Shown in pieces: positions 35,501 to 46,431 of a stretch of 64,000 nucleotides of DNA; the first letter of the stretch is position 1, and every line of letters begins with the position of its first letter. Position numbers and translations under genes: made by a program. This stretch comes from Nyssa sinensis (lineage: Eukaryota; Streptophyta; Magnoliopsida; Cornales; Nyssaceae): the NCBI GenBank assembly GCA_008638375.1, contig CM018046.1, forward strand, positions 41,407,706 through 41,471,705, given 5' to 3'. The notes under the pieces are model-generated. The model worked only from the letters and a program-made list of their open reading frames with translations, had not been told where the DNA came from and searched no databases.

Positions 35501-36097
35501 GCAAAAGTATATACATAGAAGATCCTTGATAAACCAACATATGCATTAGCAAAGGGAAAAAAAGGACAACATAATATATATACGGGCAAATTATACTTAC
35601 CTCCCCTGAGGTTTCTGACAATTACAGAAACCTCCCCTATAGTTTTAAAAATAACACTGACCTCCCTTCTGCTTTAATGTCTGTAACAAAAACCTCCCTC
35701 TGTTAGTCAACCGTTAGTTGACCAAACGGTTTAAGATGATGTCATCTTCTACTTTTTCCTAAATACCAATTTTACCCTCATCATACTACCTTTTCTTTAT
35801 TCCCTCTTAACCATCCATTTGCCGCCGGGACGGCAATCAACGCGCTAGCGTTTGATCTTTGACCGAACAATCTATCAACGGTAACATCAATGCCACGTCA
35901 CAAACCGTAGAAGCTCATCCAATCGTTCCTCTTATCTCTCTACAGAGCTTGTTTTTTCTTTCCTCTTTCCGGCAACGAACCTGTTGGATCTTCCTTCGCT
36001 GTCCATTTAATTTCGATGGCTTGAACCCCTCTCTCTGTATATGTATTTATAGTTATATATACCTATATGTATATATCTGATTATTGGGCCCAGAAAA

Positions 36098-36300
36098 ATG
36101 GAAGAGAGCTTCTTCGATTTGGTGGATTTTGTGAAGAAATTAACCAGCGGTTGTGGAAACATTCGTCGATATCTTGCTATGTGCAGTCCCGATATGGGTC
36201 GCGGTCATGATCGGCCTGGTTATCGGATGGTCTTGGAGCCCTCGGTGGACGGGTCTGGTCTTGCTCGGGTCTGGCCCTCCTCTCCATCTTATTATCATCT
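36098..36300 (+). pseudogene. captured gene fragment: N-terminus of a plant membrane-anchored protein
   Basis: Starts MEESFFDLVDFVKKLTSGCG, then shifts frame and continues TFVDILLCAVPIWVAVMIGL and VIGWSWSPRWTGLVLLG. This is a hydrophobic anchor followed by a Trp/Arg-rich segment. I recall a similar start in a plant DnaJ-domain-type protein but cannot confirm it. One frameshift lies around 36145-36155 and homology ends near 36280. A TATA-like run (36045-36075) and a pyrimidine-rich leader precede it, so promoter and first exon may have been captured together. Confidence 0.55.
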
Positions 36301-36890
36301 CTGTCAATTTCTCTACAGGCCAGGGCCACCATTGATAAAAATCAACACCACCGCCAATGGCATCATCACCACCAAATTTACCCTTTGAGTTTACTCATTT
36401 TAACAAAATCTTTTTTTTTTCCTATTTTCTCTCTCTGCAATCTTTCTTATCTTCTCTCTCTCTGAATTACTCCACCGCCATACCCCAATTTCAAGCCTGA
36501 TCTTCTCTATCAGAGGATCGGACGGCTGTGGTGGGAGTGGGAGATCAATGGCTTCAGCTAAACTGCAAAAAGAAAAAAAAAACAGAGATTGAAAGTTTGA
36601 ATTGGAATATATTAACAGATCCAAAAATAAATTGAAAAGTTCAGATTTTATGCCAAGAATTAGCTTGAAATTAATTGGAAAATGATTGAATCAAGTTGTA
36701 AAAAATTCGGATTATGCAGATGAGAGAAATCGAGTGGTATGTGCCGTAGCATCCTTCACTGATCGTCCCTCACCAACCCCCAGCCCGCTTTCACGTTCTT
36801 CATCTTCAAAAATGACAATACAATGTTAGACGCCAACGTAGAGACCAGCTTCCTCCTCTAACATTTCCACTCTTTAACCAGTTCCAATCT

Positions 36891-37133
36891 ATGGCCTCTT
36901 TTGCAAACCCTTCTTCTTTCTGTTTCTCCTCAAAACCTTGCACGCAGTCCTCTCTCTCTGGATCCAACTCTCGCGACTTATTTCTCCGATACCAGAATTC
37001 CAACGGGATTTCTCTCCGGTCTTCTTTCGTTTCGTCGCGTTCTCTTGAGTTGAATCGGCCCAGTATTTCTGTGTTGAATGCGGATCGAATGCGATTGGGT
37101 TTGTGTATTTGTGATTTGTTTATGGGTATGTAA
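36891..37133 (+). pseudogene. captured gene fragment: transit-peptide-like first exon
   Basis: Reads MASFANPSSFCFSSKPCTQS, then SLSGSNSRDLFLRYQNSNG, and further Ser/Arg-rich, acid-poor sequence to residue 65 or so, which looks like a chloroplast transit peptide. After about 37080 the sequence becomes repetitive (TTTGTGATTTGTTTATGGG duplicated at 37109 and 37149) and coding ends. Parent gene not recognised. It is probably the first exon of a nuclear gene for a plastid protein, picked up by the Pack-MULE-like element. Confidence 0.5.
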
Positions 37134-37732
37134 AATATGGATGTGAGGGTTTGTGATTTGTTTATGGGTTTGCAATAAGATGATGTGGGTTTCATTGAGT
37201 TCTTGATTTCTTCTCACATGGTGGATCTAAAGCATCGTGATGCCGCCATTACTGGGATGGCTCGATTCGAACACAGCAGTTGGTGGAGGTAAACTGATGA
37301 AGTGCTTGAACAACACCAAATGGGATCAATTTCTTTCCCCTGCAATTCGTGGGCCTCTTGGTCTTGAATAAGAACATCAGTTGGCTCCCACTCCCAAGAA
37401 GATGTGATCAGAATCCTAGTCAGCTCGGTGGTGTTGTCGATGGCGGTAGTGACGATAGTGGAGGTAGTGGGTGGAAGGAAGGGGAGGGAGAGAGAATGGC
37501 GTCGGTGGAGGTGGTGGTGGAAAGGAAGGGTTATAGGTTTCCTGTGGTGGGTGGAAGGAAGGGTAGTTTTGTCATTTAACCATAATATGTAAGGGTAACT
37601 TAGTAAATGAATCTAATCCGTTAACGTCGTTTGGGGACAAATTCTGACAGGGGGGACAGTGTTATTTTTGAAACCATAGGGGAGGTTTCTATAATTGTCA
37701 AAAACCTCAGAGGAGGTAAGTGTAATTATCTC

Positions 37733-37789
<57 letters not shown>

Positions 37790-37791
<2 letters not shown>

Positions 37792-38130
37792 CGAGCCTTT
37801 CAATACAACAAAGACAAGAATGATATTCCATCACCAGGCTACGCTTGTGCGCCTCCATTTCTAAATCAGGGCATACAATTCCATGAGTTTCAGGTGATGT
37901 CTCTGGGTTGATGTCATCTGCAGCGTATGCTGCAGAGATGAATACATTCAATTCAGAACTGTAATGAACATAGTCCGCACCCAACATAGAAAGCTGTTGA
38001 ACATATTGGAACTCCAAGCAGAACACGAGGAAAGCAATATGATAACTAGGAAGGCATACCAGAAGAGCACTTGTGAGAACAGAAGTGAGATAATCAATGA
38101 CACAGTGAGTGGTAGAGAAATCTCATACTC
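37790..38130 (-). pseudogene. A': truncated, frameshifted member of the B/C family
   Basis: The minus strand encodes VLFWYAFLVIILL in one frame and FCLEFQYVQQLSMLGADYVH in another, where pseudogene A has LFWYAYPILLMFCLAFQCVQ in one frame. An extra 11 bases relative to A account for the shift. The 5' half is lost: the sequence passes directly into the solo LTR end at about 38131. The 3' end runs into an (AT)n run and the Pack-MULE target site. It is only about 75% identical to A by eye, far less than B to B' or C to C'. Confidence 0.6.
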
Positions 38131-38226
38131 CTATGTGCAATTCATTTGATTTTGTACGACCTGTACAAGTGACAATGTCGATCGTTGTCCTTAATTCTCG
38201 CATAGGATAGATTGCGAGTCGCGACA
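38130..38226. mobile_element. stump of the solo LTR in segment copy 2
   Basis: The last 97 bases match 12237-12328 and end GAGTCGCGACA, followed by GTAAAATTGG where copy 1 has GTAAGATTGG, that is the right target-site copy. The LTR insertion therefore predates the segmental duplication, and most of the LTR and the 5' half of A' were deleted from copy 2. Confidence 0.75.
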
Positions 38227-38849
38227 GTAAAATTGGTACTTTAAATTTGAGTATTTATCTATGATCTATGTGAGTCTCATAAAATGTTCAAATTTAAGTT
38301 GGAGGAATTATCCAACTAATTTTTTTTCTTATTTATATGGCAGCTGGTCCTTCCTAAGGCAATCAATAAAAGCAACTACAACAGGTCACAAGTTATATTG
38401 TTTATTTAATTATTTTGTAGAGTCAGCCAGCTAGAGGCAGCGGTAATGTTATTATATCATGACTTGGTGGTTACAGTTAAAAATGGTAAAAACATTTTTT
38501 TTTATATATAAGAATAAAATTACGTACATTTAACATTTTTCACATTCTGCAAGGAAATAAGTTGTGTATTAAACTAATCTTCTATATTTATTTAGAATGA
38601 ATAATTTAGAAGAATGTTACTGAAGAGTTTCATTTAATAATTTGGGGAGTTTGAAAAAAATTTGGAAAGTTTGAAAATTACAAGAAAGTCTTTCATTTAC
38701 CAAATTTAGTTTTATCCATATTAAACACAGTACGTAGCTTAAATAGATTTTTTCACAAACTAATCCTCTTTCAACACATTTCTTATGCTCACTGTTTTTT
38801 TTTTAAATATAAAACTAATTTCAAACCTATATTATTGTGTACAGATTTA

Positions 38850-38887
<38 letters not shown>

Positions 38888-40987
38888 CATGAGAGAATTT
38901 TATGTACAAAGACAATTAACTTTCAATTATATTCGACTGACATTTCTGACTTACAGGCTAAGAAAACAGATTAAGTGCCATAGTTCATACGTGAGCTGAC
39001 CTTCTGTTGGGAGACAAGAAATAAAAGTCTTTTGTCTGTGGAAAAGGGTAATGGTGGATATTTTAATTCATAACAACAAAATTTTGAATAATAAATAAAA
39101 TAATTAACTAGTGATTTGTTTTCTGATCAATTACCGGAAAATCAGTAGATGTGGGAAATATTGGCATTTTTGTTTTCATTCTTTCTTTTTTTTTATTATT
39201 ATTAAAACAATGAAAATAATGAAGATTTCGAAAATAGATGTGTTTTTGGTTCATTTTTATTTTTTTAATAAATTTAAAATTTTGAAAACACAAAAATTAC
39301 TTTTTCTTTCCTGATTTTCACTTGCCTTCTCTTCCTCATAACAGGGTTGATTCTAGATTTTGGTAAAGAGTTTTGGAAGGCTTATCCATGCTCTTTTTCT
39401 TTAAAATCTCATTAATTATATTAGTTTTTTTCTTTTCACGTGAGAATAACTAGTTTGACTAATCCAAAGCTCGAGAAAAAACACACAGAAAGTTTACAAC
39501 AGCAAAGTTTCCTACCAACATCTTTGTTTACCTCATCTATTTTGTTTGTATCACCAACGTTGTCAATGACGGATATAATTATCTGTGTGTGTGTGTGTCT
39601 CTATATATATATACACACACATATATCTCCCTCTTCATTTTTATTCTGGTTGCTTATGAGATTTTGCAAACAGGAACCTGAACAGTATAGAATGGTTTGC
39701 AGCCAGTGACGGATTTGGGGTTGGCAAGGGGCCGGGGTCACCGCTCCACTAAAAGTTTGCCAATTTTTTTCGACTAATAACTTATTATAATTTAAAAACT
39801 ATCTCTTCTAGAATTTTAAAATCTCCATAATAATCTTCCCATATATATTTTTGGCCCCCTCTATAAGTAGCCTCTGGATCCATCATTGGCTGTCACTACT
39901 GAGGTGATCCATAACACACTTTGTATCAACGATAAAAATAATCTTTTTTAAATTCAGACAGCAAGAAATTCTTGCACGAATTAGGTTAATTGAACTGATT
40001 TATAAATCTTATAATCATACATTGCTATGTAAATAAGATATTACTTTTGTATTTCTTAAAATTCAAGCATCTTATCAAAATAACACGATATTATAAACCG
40101 GATCTATCCATACAAAAAAAGGTCATAAGACACAATTGTGGGAGAGATTGATGTCACGGATTCTAAATGAAATACAAACCAGCAATCATAGAACCCCGGT
40201 TAATTCGAGTCTTCAAATTAGCCTTAGCTGAGGGGCAACAATCTCCCCCTTCCCCGCCCCAAAAAATTAATTATTTCCTATTCTCAATAAAAAAATTCAA
40301 ATATACTATAACCTTTCAATTTATACTTCTGCTCGACCCGCTTAATGAAATTTTTACCATTTTGTTTTTTATGTATTCTCTATTTAATTATTTATCAAAA
40401 TTATTATTAATTAATATTAAAATCCTATTCTTCTTGAATTTTAAAATTTGTAATTTAACATTAAAAACAAAGTTGTTCTTTCTCAAATAAAATTTTGGCG
40501 CCATCCTTGATTCAAGTGGTAGTAACAACTTTAGAATTTTCAAAAGCAGCATTACTATCATTTGCAAGATGGATATAATTCCGTCTGATATGATCTCGAG
40601 AAATAGGGGTGTTTATTAAAAAAAAATTATCATTTATTGAACAACCTTATTTTGATAAATAAGATTGAATCTACCTTATAATTAACAATTTTTTTTTACC
40701 CTATTTCCTCATTTAAGGTAAGAAAATGGATTATAATACATTTTTTATTACAGGAACCATCTGGTATCATTACAATAGAAGATTTTCATTCCTCACTTAT
40801 AATAAGTAATAGTTTTTAATCCATGATCCAAACTTCACACACAAGAGAGAGAAAAGTTGATATATATATATATATATATTGTAATAAATTACAACGATAG
40901 TACTGCATCCACTAAAATCTTGATACACAACTATATATTATATATATATATATATATAGGTAAATATGATCATTTACTGGAATATTT
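38227..40987. other. spacer before B' in copy 2
   Basis: Matches 12334-13020 joined to 20244-22263. Contains the MITE-like element at 39700-39892 and several (TA)n runs (38854-38883, 40862-40879, 40934-40957). No gene seen. Confidence 0.5.
39700..39892. mobile_element. short MITE-like element, copy 2
   Basis: Duplicate of 21034-21228 with the same imperfect inverted ends (CAGCCAGTGACGGATTTGGG; right end CAGCCAATGATGGATCCAGA on the other strand). Confidence 0.45.
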
Positions 40988-41489
40988 TTATGCATGTCCA
41001 TAAATTACTTCCAGATATTCATGATCCGAAGTTGGCTGCTCACTCAGAAGGAAGTATTCATCAACTTATCCAACTCAGGTCGAGAATGGGGGCTGCTTGG
41101 GGGTTCCAAAGTCGGCTGCTGATCACTCAGAAGGTAGTGTTTGTCAACTTCATTTAATTCAACTCCAGAATCAGTGGTACTGCCTGGTTCAGCAATGGAG
41201 GTTTCTTGGTGCTGAGTTTTGCATATGATTATGAAGGTATGGATTTTTTGGAGATGGCGATTAAGCATGTCTAAAATTGAATGTAACCAAGGGGAAATGC
41301 AAAAGCAAATGATGTACACATACCAGAAGTGTGGCTGGGGAAAAAGAAATGAGGCTAGCAATGAAACTGTAAGAGGCCAAGAAAAGTATAAATTTCCAAA
41401 TTGCAGGCGAATGGGTTCTGCAAAAAGGGTAACGACGAGAGAGATCTCGACGAAGAAGACAAAGAAGAGGAAGAGGAATAGGAAGAAGG
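40988..41489 (-). pseudogene. B' 3' part: C-terminal portion of the disrupted B duplicate
   Basis: Encodes the region matching B from residue 47 onward, with two extra codons in the Phe/Leu-rich membrane segment (AFFLFLFLFFV for AFFLFLFFV). A single-base deletion near 41070 (CAACTTATCC where B has CAACTTCATCC) shifts the frame and ends the protein at 41044, about 20 codons early. The gypsy element begins directly after the target copy GAAGG (41485-41489). B' is therefore broken twice. Confidence 0.85.
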
Positions 41490-42035
41490 TGATGCAGCTA
41501 TTTTTGACTCGTCATGGATTTGTCCGTTGGTGCGTACCTGAAAGAGCTGACATATAAAACAAAGCCACCGGGAAAGGTTCCGGTGGTAACCTCTCCGATA
41601 GTTAAATTAGTTTCTTTTTCTTTTATCAAAGGTTGAGCCTTTAATAATTTATAATTCAGATGCAGATCCTTTTGTACATACCTCCTGTTCGATATTTATA
41701 GTATGAAGAAGTATTTAAATGTGTCTGACAAGCGGTGGATGTCATGTTCATCGTAACTTTCCATTTGATGGCTCCCTTTACACGTGTACTTGTAGAAATG
41801 GTCCTCAACCCTGCATCTCTGTTTTTGCAGGGCTAGGGTTCACCGCCTGTCAGACTATAGTAAAGTAATCATGAGAATGATGTCATTCCTTTTTGTCGTT
41901 ATTTGTTCCCTTGTTTTGAGATCGGTACACTGGAGTGGACATCGGTATACCCTCTCTGCCTTAGAATGCGAGTAGAGCTAATCTTTATATATGTGTTTAG
42001 ATCGTTGATTAGGTAGAACATTTTATGACGTATCA
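41490..42035 (-). repeat. 3' LTR of the gypsy element
   Basis: In element orientation it begins TGATACGTCATAAAAT and ends GCTGCATCA. On the plus strand it lies 480 bases upstream of the antisense gene and contains a TATA-like TTTATATATG near 41983-41992, so it could drive that gene; this is inference. Confidence 0.93.
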
Positions 42036-42049
42036 GTTACTCCCCCCTG
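42036..42049 (-). other. polypurine tract of the gypsy element
   Basis: The minus strand reads TTCAGGGGGGAGTAAC immediately before the 3' LTR; the G-run with flanking purines is the plus-strand priming site. Confidence 0.8.
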
Positions 42050-42514
42050 AAGCCTTAGTTCTGTAAATGTGTACAGAACTTTGGTTTTGTTTTTAGGGTT
42101 TTTCTGAGGGATGACGTGTACAGCCGTTTGAATCATATTTCGAGGGGTTTGTAGCCATCATGTACAATTACCACGCGTCTTACGGCTTTGGTAACTGGAA
42201 TAATTAATAACATAGCAGTCCTGTTAATTAATTTGCTTTGAGATTCGAACGGCTGTTCGTACCGTTTTGTGTGAAGTATTTAATGATGAATCTTTTTATA
42301 AAAAATGTGGATGGTTTATTTTGAACCTGTTTTGCAATTGCTCCAATCCTCTCAAATAGTTGAGTGACTTCTAAACAGCTAGTGCGATTTCCGGCAACCC
42401 GTCAGAGTTCCTCCATTCTTGACAGTCTTCTTCTTCTTCTCGACTGGTAATTTCATTTTTCCTTTTTCTCCTTTTTCTTTTCACTCTGTTTTCCTCCCAA
42501 TCTATTTTGCTATA

Positions 42515-44547
42515 ATGTCTGATCCGAATATAGAGGAGATTAGAAGCGAGTCTGAGGCTATCGAAAAAGATGGCCCTTCCTCATCTCCTACTACTTCGTC
42601 TTCTCCCTCATCTAATGCTTCTCTAGAGTCTAGTGATGTGGTTAGTATATCCACTAGGGAGAAGGGAGCGAGTGCCATGACGAAGGGGATTTTAAAAGCC
42701 ATTATGAAAAAATTTAATTTTCCAAAAAATATTACCTGTAGGGTTCCCAAACCTACGGATCGCCCCTCTGGTATAAAAAGGGGGGAGATCTGTGCATATC
42801 TCGAGTGGTTTGAGATGGGTGTTCGCTTCCCTTTCCATCCCCTCTTTATAGAATTTTTTATTTGGTATAACATCTGCCCTGCCGAACTCAATGTAAACAG
42901 TTGGCGGCAGCTTTTAGCTTTCATAGTGTTAGGGCATTTAAATAAGGTCCAGGTAGATTTGGACCTTATCCACAGTCAGATGGAACTGAAACATCTGAGT
43001 GCGGAAGAGCTCTATTATACTTGCTTCGATCAGAGGTTTAGACCTCTGACATCGGTACCCTCTTCCAACAAAACGTGGAAGAAATGGTACTTCTTCGTTG
43101 GAGGAGGTTGGGAGCAGGAAGATTATGAAGGCAAAATTAGTATTTTTCTTCGGCACTCCAGCCCGAAGGGTGAGTATTTTTAAAGTTTGTGCTTTCAATT
43201 TGTTGCCTGATCGTTTAACTATTTTAATGAATGTTTTGTTTGCTATGTCGTTTTGCAGATAAAAGAAAGTGGAAAAGAGCTGAGTTCACACCTGAAATCG
43301 AAGACGGGTATCGGCGTATTTTAAAACTAGTTCTTCGACCACATTACCAAATTCTTTCACCTCGAAATTTAATGGAGGCCGGTCTAACCAAAGAGGAAGC
43401 TGCAGCGGTGAAAAAGAGTATTTTATCTGCATGCGCCCCTCCTCTTGTGAAAGCAAAGGATGCAGGTCCTTCTGCTGCCCCTCCGGCGAAAAAGAAGAGA
43501 AGGATCATCTCTCGGGCCAATAGGGAAGCTGCCCGCCCTGCTGCTTCTATTGCTGATGAGGTATCCAGACCTGAGAAAGATCAGGATACTGATGTGCAAC
43601 AGCCAACCAAGACTCTGGGGACTGAGGATGTCCCAGCTCCAACCGGGGTATCGCAGTCGATCGAGACGGCTAGGTCATCTATGCCCATTCAACAACCAGA
43701 TGTTGAAGGTACCAACGTGGTTCCGTCACATCCGTTTGAGGCCTCTTCAGGAACCGATGCGATGAAGTTGGCGTTGAAAGCGGCTTTACCACCAGGGTTT
43801 CCTGGTCAAAGCACAAGACGAATTCTGGGCGACCTTATGCTGGGCTATACCAGGGTAAGTTTCGCTCATAGATTTTGCTTTGTTAGTTTATTTGTGGAGT
43901 TTTTATTTTTGTAGGGACTTCGGGCTGTGGGCATTCTGATGGATCGCGACGATCAAATACAGAAGATCAGTGACCTTGAAGGGGAACTAAAGATAGCTCG
44001 TTCCGAGCTGGCAACGACCCAGTCAGAATTGAAGGCCACCAAAGCAGTACTCTCGGCTGCCCAGTTAGACGTGCAAAGTGCTCAATCGTCACTAAAGGCT
44101 GCCCAGTCCGAGCTCGAAGTATCCCGAGCTAAATGCAAAACTTTCGAAGCCAAGTGTGAAGAACTTAGCAAAGATCTTAATATGGCGAAGCAGGGAACAG
44201 AGACTTTGATCGTTCAGAGGTCAAAGCTGAATAAGCAGGTCACTGATTTACAAAGTAAGCTTAAGGAAGTAGAGGCTTCCGAGGTGAAGAAGATAGAAGA
44301 AGCCAAAGTGACCATGAAAGAGGCCACTAAAGCGAGCATGATGGAGATTTTAAAATCCATGGGGAAGGTGCTCTCGGACTCTGGTTACTATCTATGTCTG
44401 AAGAGGGTTCAAACGTTGTATCCTGATCTGGACCTCTCCAGACTGGATGAAGTAGAAGTCACTGATTCTCGTCCGACCTCCACAGAAGCTGAAGTGTTTG
44501 ATGGCGGGGTCCCTTCATCCTCGGTGCCTTCAAACCAGCCGAAGTAG
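42515..44547 (+). CDS. antisense extra gene of the gypsy element: three exons, 627 residues, intact
   Basis: Exon 1 is 42515-43169 (AAGG|GTGAGT), exon 2 is 43259-43854 (TTTTGCAG| ... |GTAAGT) and exon 3 is 43915-44547 (TTTTTGTAG|). Frames join without a stop: 655 + 596 + 633 bases. The protein begins MSDPNIEEIRSESEAIEKDG. Residues roughly 70-215 match the plant 'gypsy-type transposon' domain (PF04195-like: YLEWFEMGVRFPFHPLFIEF, then LNVNSWRQLLAFIVLG). A basic KKKRRIISR near 300 could be a nuclear signal. The last 200 residues form a long coiled coil (repeated SELxxTxxxLxxAQ heptads). Such antisense genes are known in Tat elements; their function is unknown. An in-frame ATG at 42419 would add 32 residues but lacks conserved sequence. 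Confidence 0.85.
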
Positions 44548-45087
44548 ATACATTGTTGTTGTTGTTTTTTTTTTTTTTTTGTGGTTGTACTTTAAAAATT
44601 TTAGAAATGGGAAACAATAGTTAATGTTTGAATTTCGTTGGTTTTATCTAAGTTCTGAATGCCTGGTAGTCCATACTGAAGTAGTGTGTTTCAACAAGTA
44701 AAGAAGAATATGTGTAAAGACGAATATGACTATTTTAATTTGTTTTGGACATAAATCAAACGATCATGAATCAAGATATAACAAACATGTCTCCATTTAT
44801 AATAAATATGTAACTCTAACCTGGTTTCATTGGAGGTGGACCAGGTCGGTGAGGGGTTCGTGATTTTGAGATCAGGTTTGTAGACCAATAATTTTACCTG
44901 GAACCATATTTACAGTATTTATGCTAGTAAGGGCTTTTATGTGTTTTTTGAAACTAGGTCCGTAGACCAGTATCTTCACTTGGAGCCATACCTACAGCAC
45001 TTATGCTTGTAGGGGCCATTGAGATAGAAAAAGTTGGTAGACATTTTGTGTTTGATAAGATATATCACCTGAAGGATAGGAATAGTT
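44548..45087. other. non-coding gap between the antisense gene and integrase
   Basis: Starts with a (GTT)n/T-run after the stop at 44547, a possible 3' UTR of the antisense gene. An imperfect internal repeat TAGACCA..TATTTTACCTGGAACCATA..ACAGTATTTATG occurs twice (44880-44930 and 44960-45005). No coding sequence. Confidence 0.5.
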
Positions 45088-46430
45088 TTATTGATAGTAT
45101 TTTCTCAGGTGCTCAATGTTCCATGGTCTGGGAATCGGTTTTCCGGCCATATCTTCCAACCAGTAAGTCGTAGGCCTATTAATCTTCACAACTTTATAAG
45201 GTCCTTCCCAATTTGGGGATAACTTTCCCATTGTAGGCTCCTTGGTATTAGGGAAGATCCTTCGCAGAACCAAATCACCTAATTCAAATGTTTTTACTCT
45301 TACCTTCTAATTAAAACTTTTGGTCATCCTTCGACGACATTCTTCCATTCTGATTGCAGCCTGTTCTCTTTTTCCTTCTAATAAGTCAAGGTTCTCGGTT
45401 AACTGAAGATGATTAGCTTCCTGGTTGAAGGCTTCAGTTCTCAACGTGGGCATACCGATTTCTACAGGAATGACCGCCTCGGTCCCATAAGTAAGTGAGA
45501 ATGGTGTTTCCTGAGTGGAGATTTTCCTTGTCGTTCGGTAGGCCCAAAGTACACCGGGGAGCTCTTCTACCCATTTTCCTTTTGCTCATTCTAACCTCTT
45601 TTTGATGCCACTTAATATTGTATGATTAGTCACCTCGGCCTGCCCATTTGCCTGTGGATGTCCTGGTGAGGAAAAATGATGATTGATATGGAGATCGTCA
45701 CAGAATTTTCTAAATACTTTTCCTATAAACTGGGTGCCGTTGTTTGATATGATAGTTCGTGGCACTCCAAACCTGCAAACGATATTTCTCCATGTAAAAT
45801 TCTTTACATTCACCTCGGTAATGTGAGTCAATGGCTCTGCTTCTGCCCATTTGGAGAAATAATCAATAGCGATTAGCAAATATCTCCTGTTTTGAGGGGC
45901 CTTTGGCAAAGGTCCTAAGATATCCATCCCTCATTGGGCAAAAGGCCAGGGACTTGCAATGGGCGTAAGTTCCTGCTGTGGTAGATGTTGATATGAAGCG
46001 AAACGCTGACATTTGTCACATTTTTTCACGTATTCTCGGACTTGATTTAGCATACCAGGCCAGTGATAACCATGGGTTAACGCTCGATGTGAGATGGTCC
46101 TGCCACCATTGTGATTGCCACATATCCCTTCATGGATCTCGGCTAGTACATACTCCGATTCTTCTGGAGATAGGCACCTCAGTAGGGGTTGGGTGTACGA
46201 CCTACGGTAGAGTTGCTCATTTAAAATTAGGTACCGAGCTGATCTGATCCGTAGTTTTCGCGCTTGATTTCTGTCGTCTTGAAGTTGCCCTTCTTTCAAA
46301 TATCTGAATATAGGAGCCCTCCAGTCCTGACACTATTCCGAGATGTAAACATTTTGGACATCGTCAATGCTGGGGCGATCTCGGGAGGAGATAGATAATT
46401 CTGAGTCTCCTTTGGTACCGAGGTGAGAGG
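45088..46430 (-). pseudogene. integrase of the gypsy element, inactivated
   Basis: The HHCC zinc-binding region is present (EIHEGICGNHNGGRTISH, then CDKCQRF). The core follows: MDILGPLPKAP, FSKWAEAEP, ISNNGTQF and GQAEV. The second catalytic Asp (normally SDNGTQF) is Asn, an AAC codon. In-frame stops occur before CQDW (near 46333), after ...SPWPFAQ (near 45929), after ...GIKKRLE (near 45585) and before KVRVKTFELG (near 45309). The C-terminal part (LVLRRIFPN...GKLSPNWEGPYKVV) is still readable. Most lesions look like C-to-T or G-to-A changes. Confidence 0.88.
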
Positions 46431-46431
46431 C

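Larger units (their letters stand above)
12237..35583. repeat. segmental duplication, copy 1 (LTR end - spacer - B - C - LINE D)
   Basis: Collinear with 38131-64000. The left boundary is inside the solo LTR (GTGCAATTTATTTGATT here, GTGCAATTCATTTGATT at 38131). Similarity runs through gene B, gene C, an L1-type LINE and up to about 35540, where copy 2 meets the window end. Copy-1-only blocks are 13021-20243 (CACTA plus about 1 kb) and 25965-27745. By eye, identity is about 88-94% in spacers, about 99% in and around gene C and in LINE D, and about 96-97% in gene B. Confidence 0.9.
35584..37732. mobile_element. Pack-MULE-like element with captured gene fragments
   Basis: 2,149 bp with terminal inverted repeats of about 84 bp: the left (35584-35667) begins GGGCAAATTATACTTACCTC and the right (37650-37732) begins GAGATAATTACACTTACCTC on the opposite strand. 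A 9-bp direct repeat TATATATAC lies at 35575-35583 and 37733-37741. Nine bases is the Mutator-superfamily target size, although the site is low-complexity (AT)n. No transposase is present. The interior is GC-richer than the window and carries at least two host-gene fragments (36098-36300 and 36891-37133), which makes it Pack-MULE-like. It sits exactly between the two duplicated segments. Confidence 0.75.

Noticed and set aside
37631..38026. Tyr/Ile-rich frames over the (AT)n run as genes
   Set aside because: Produced by the dinucleotide run next to pseudogene A'.
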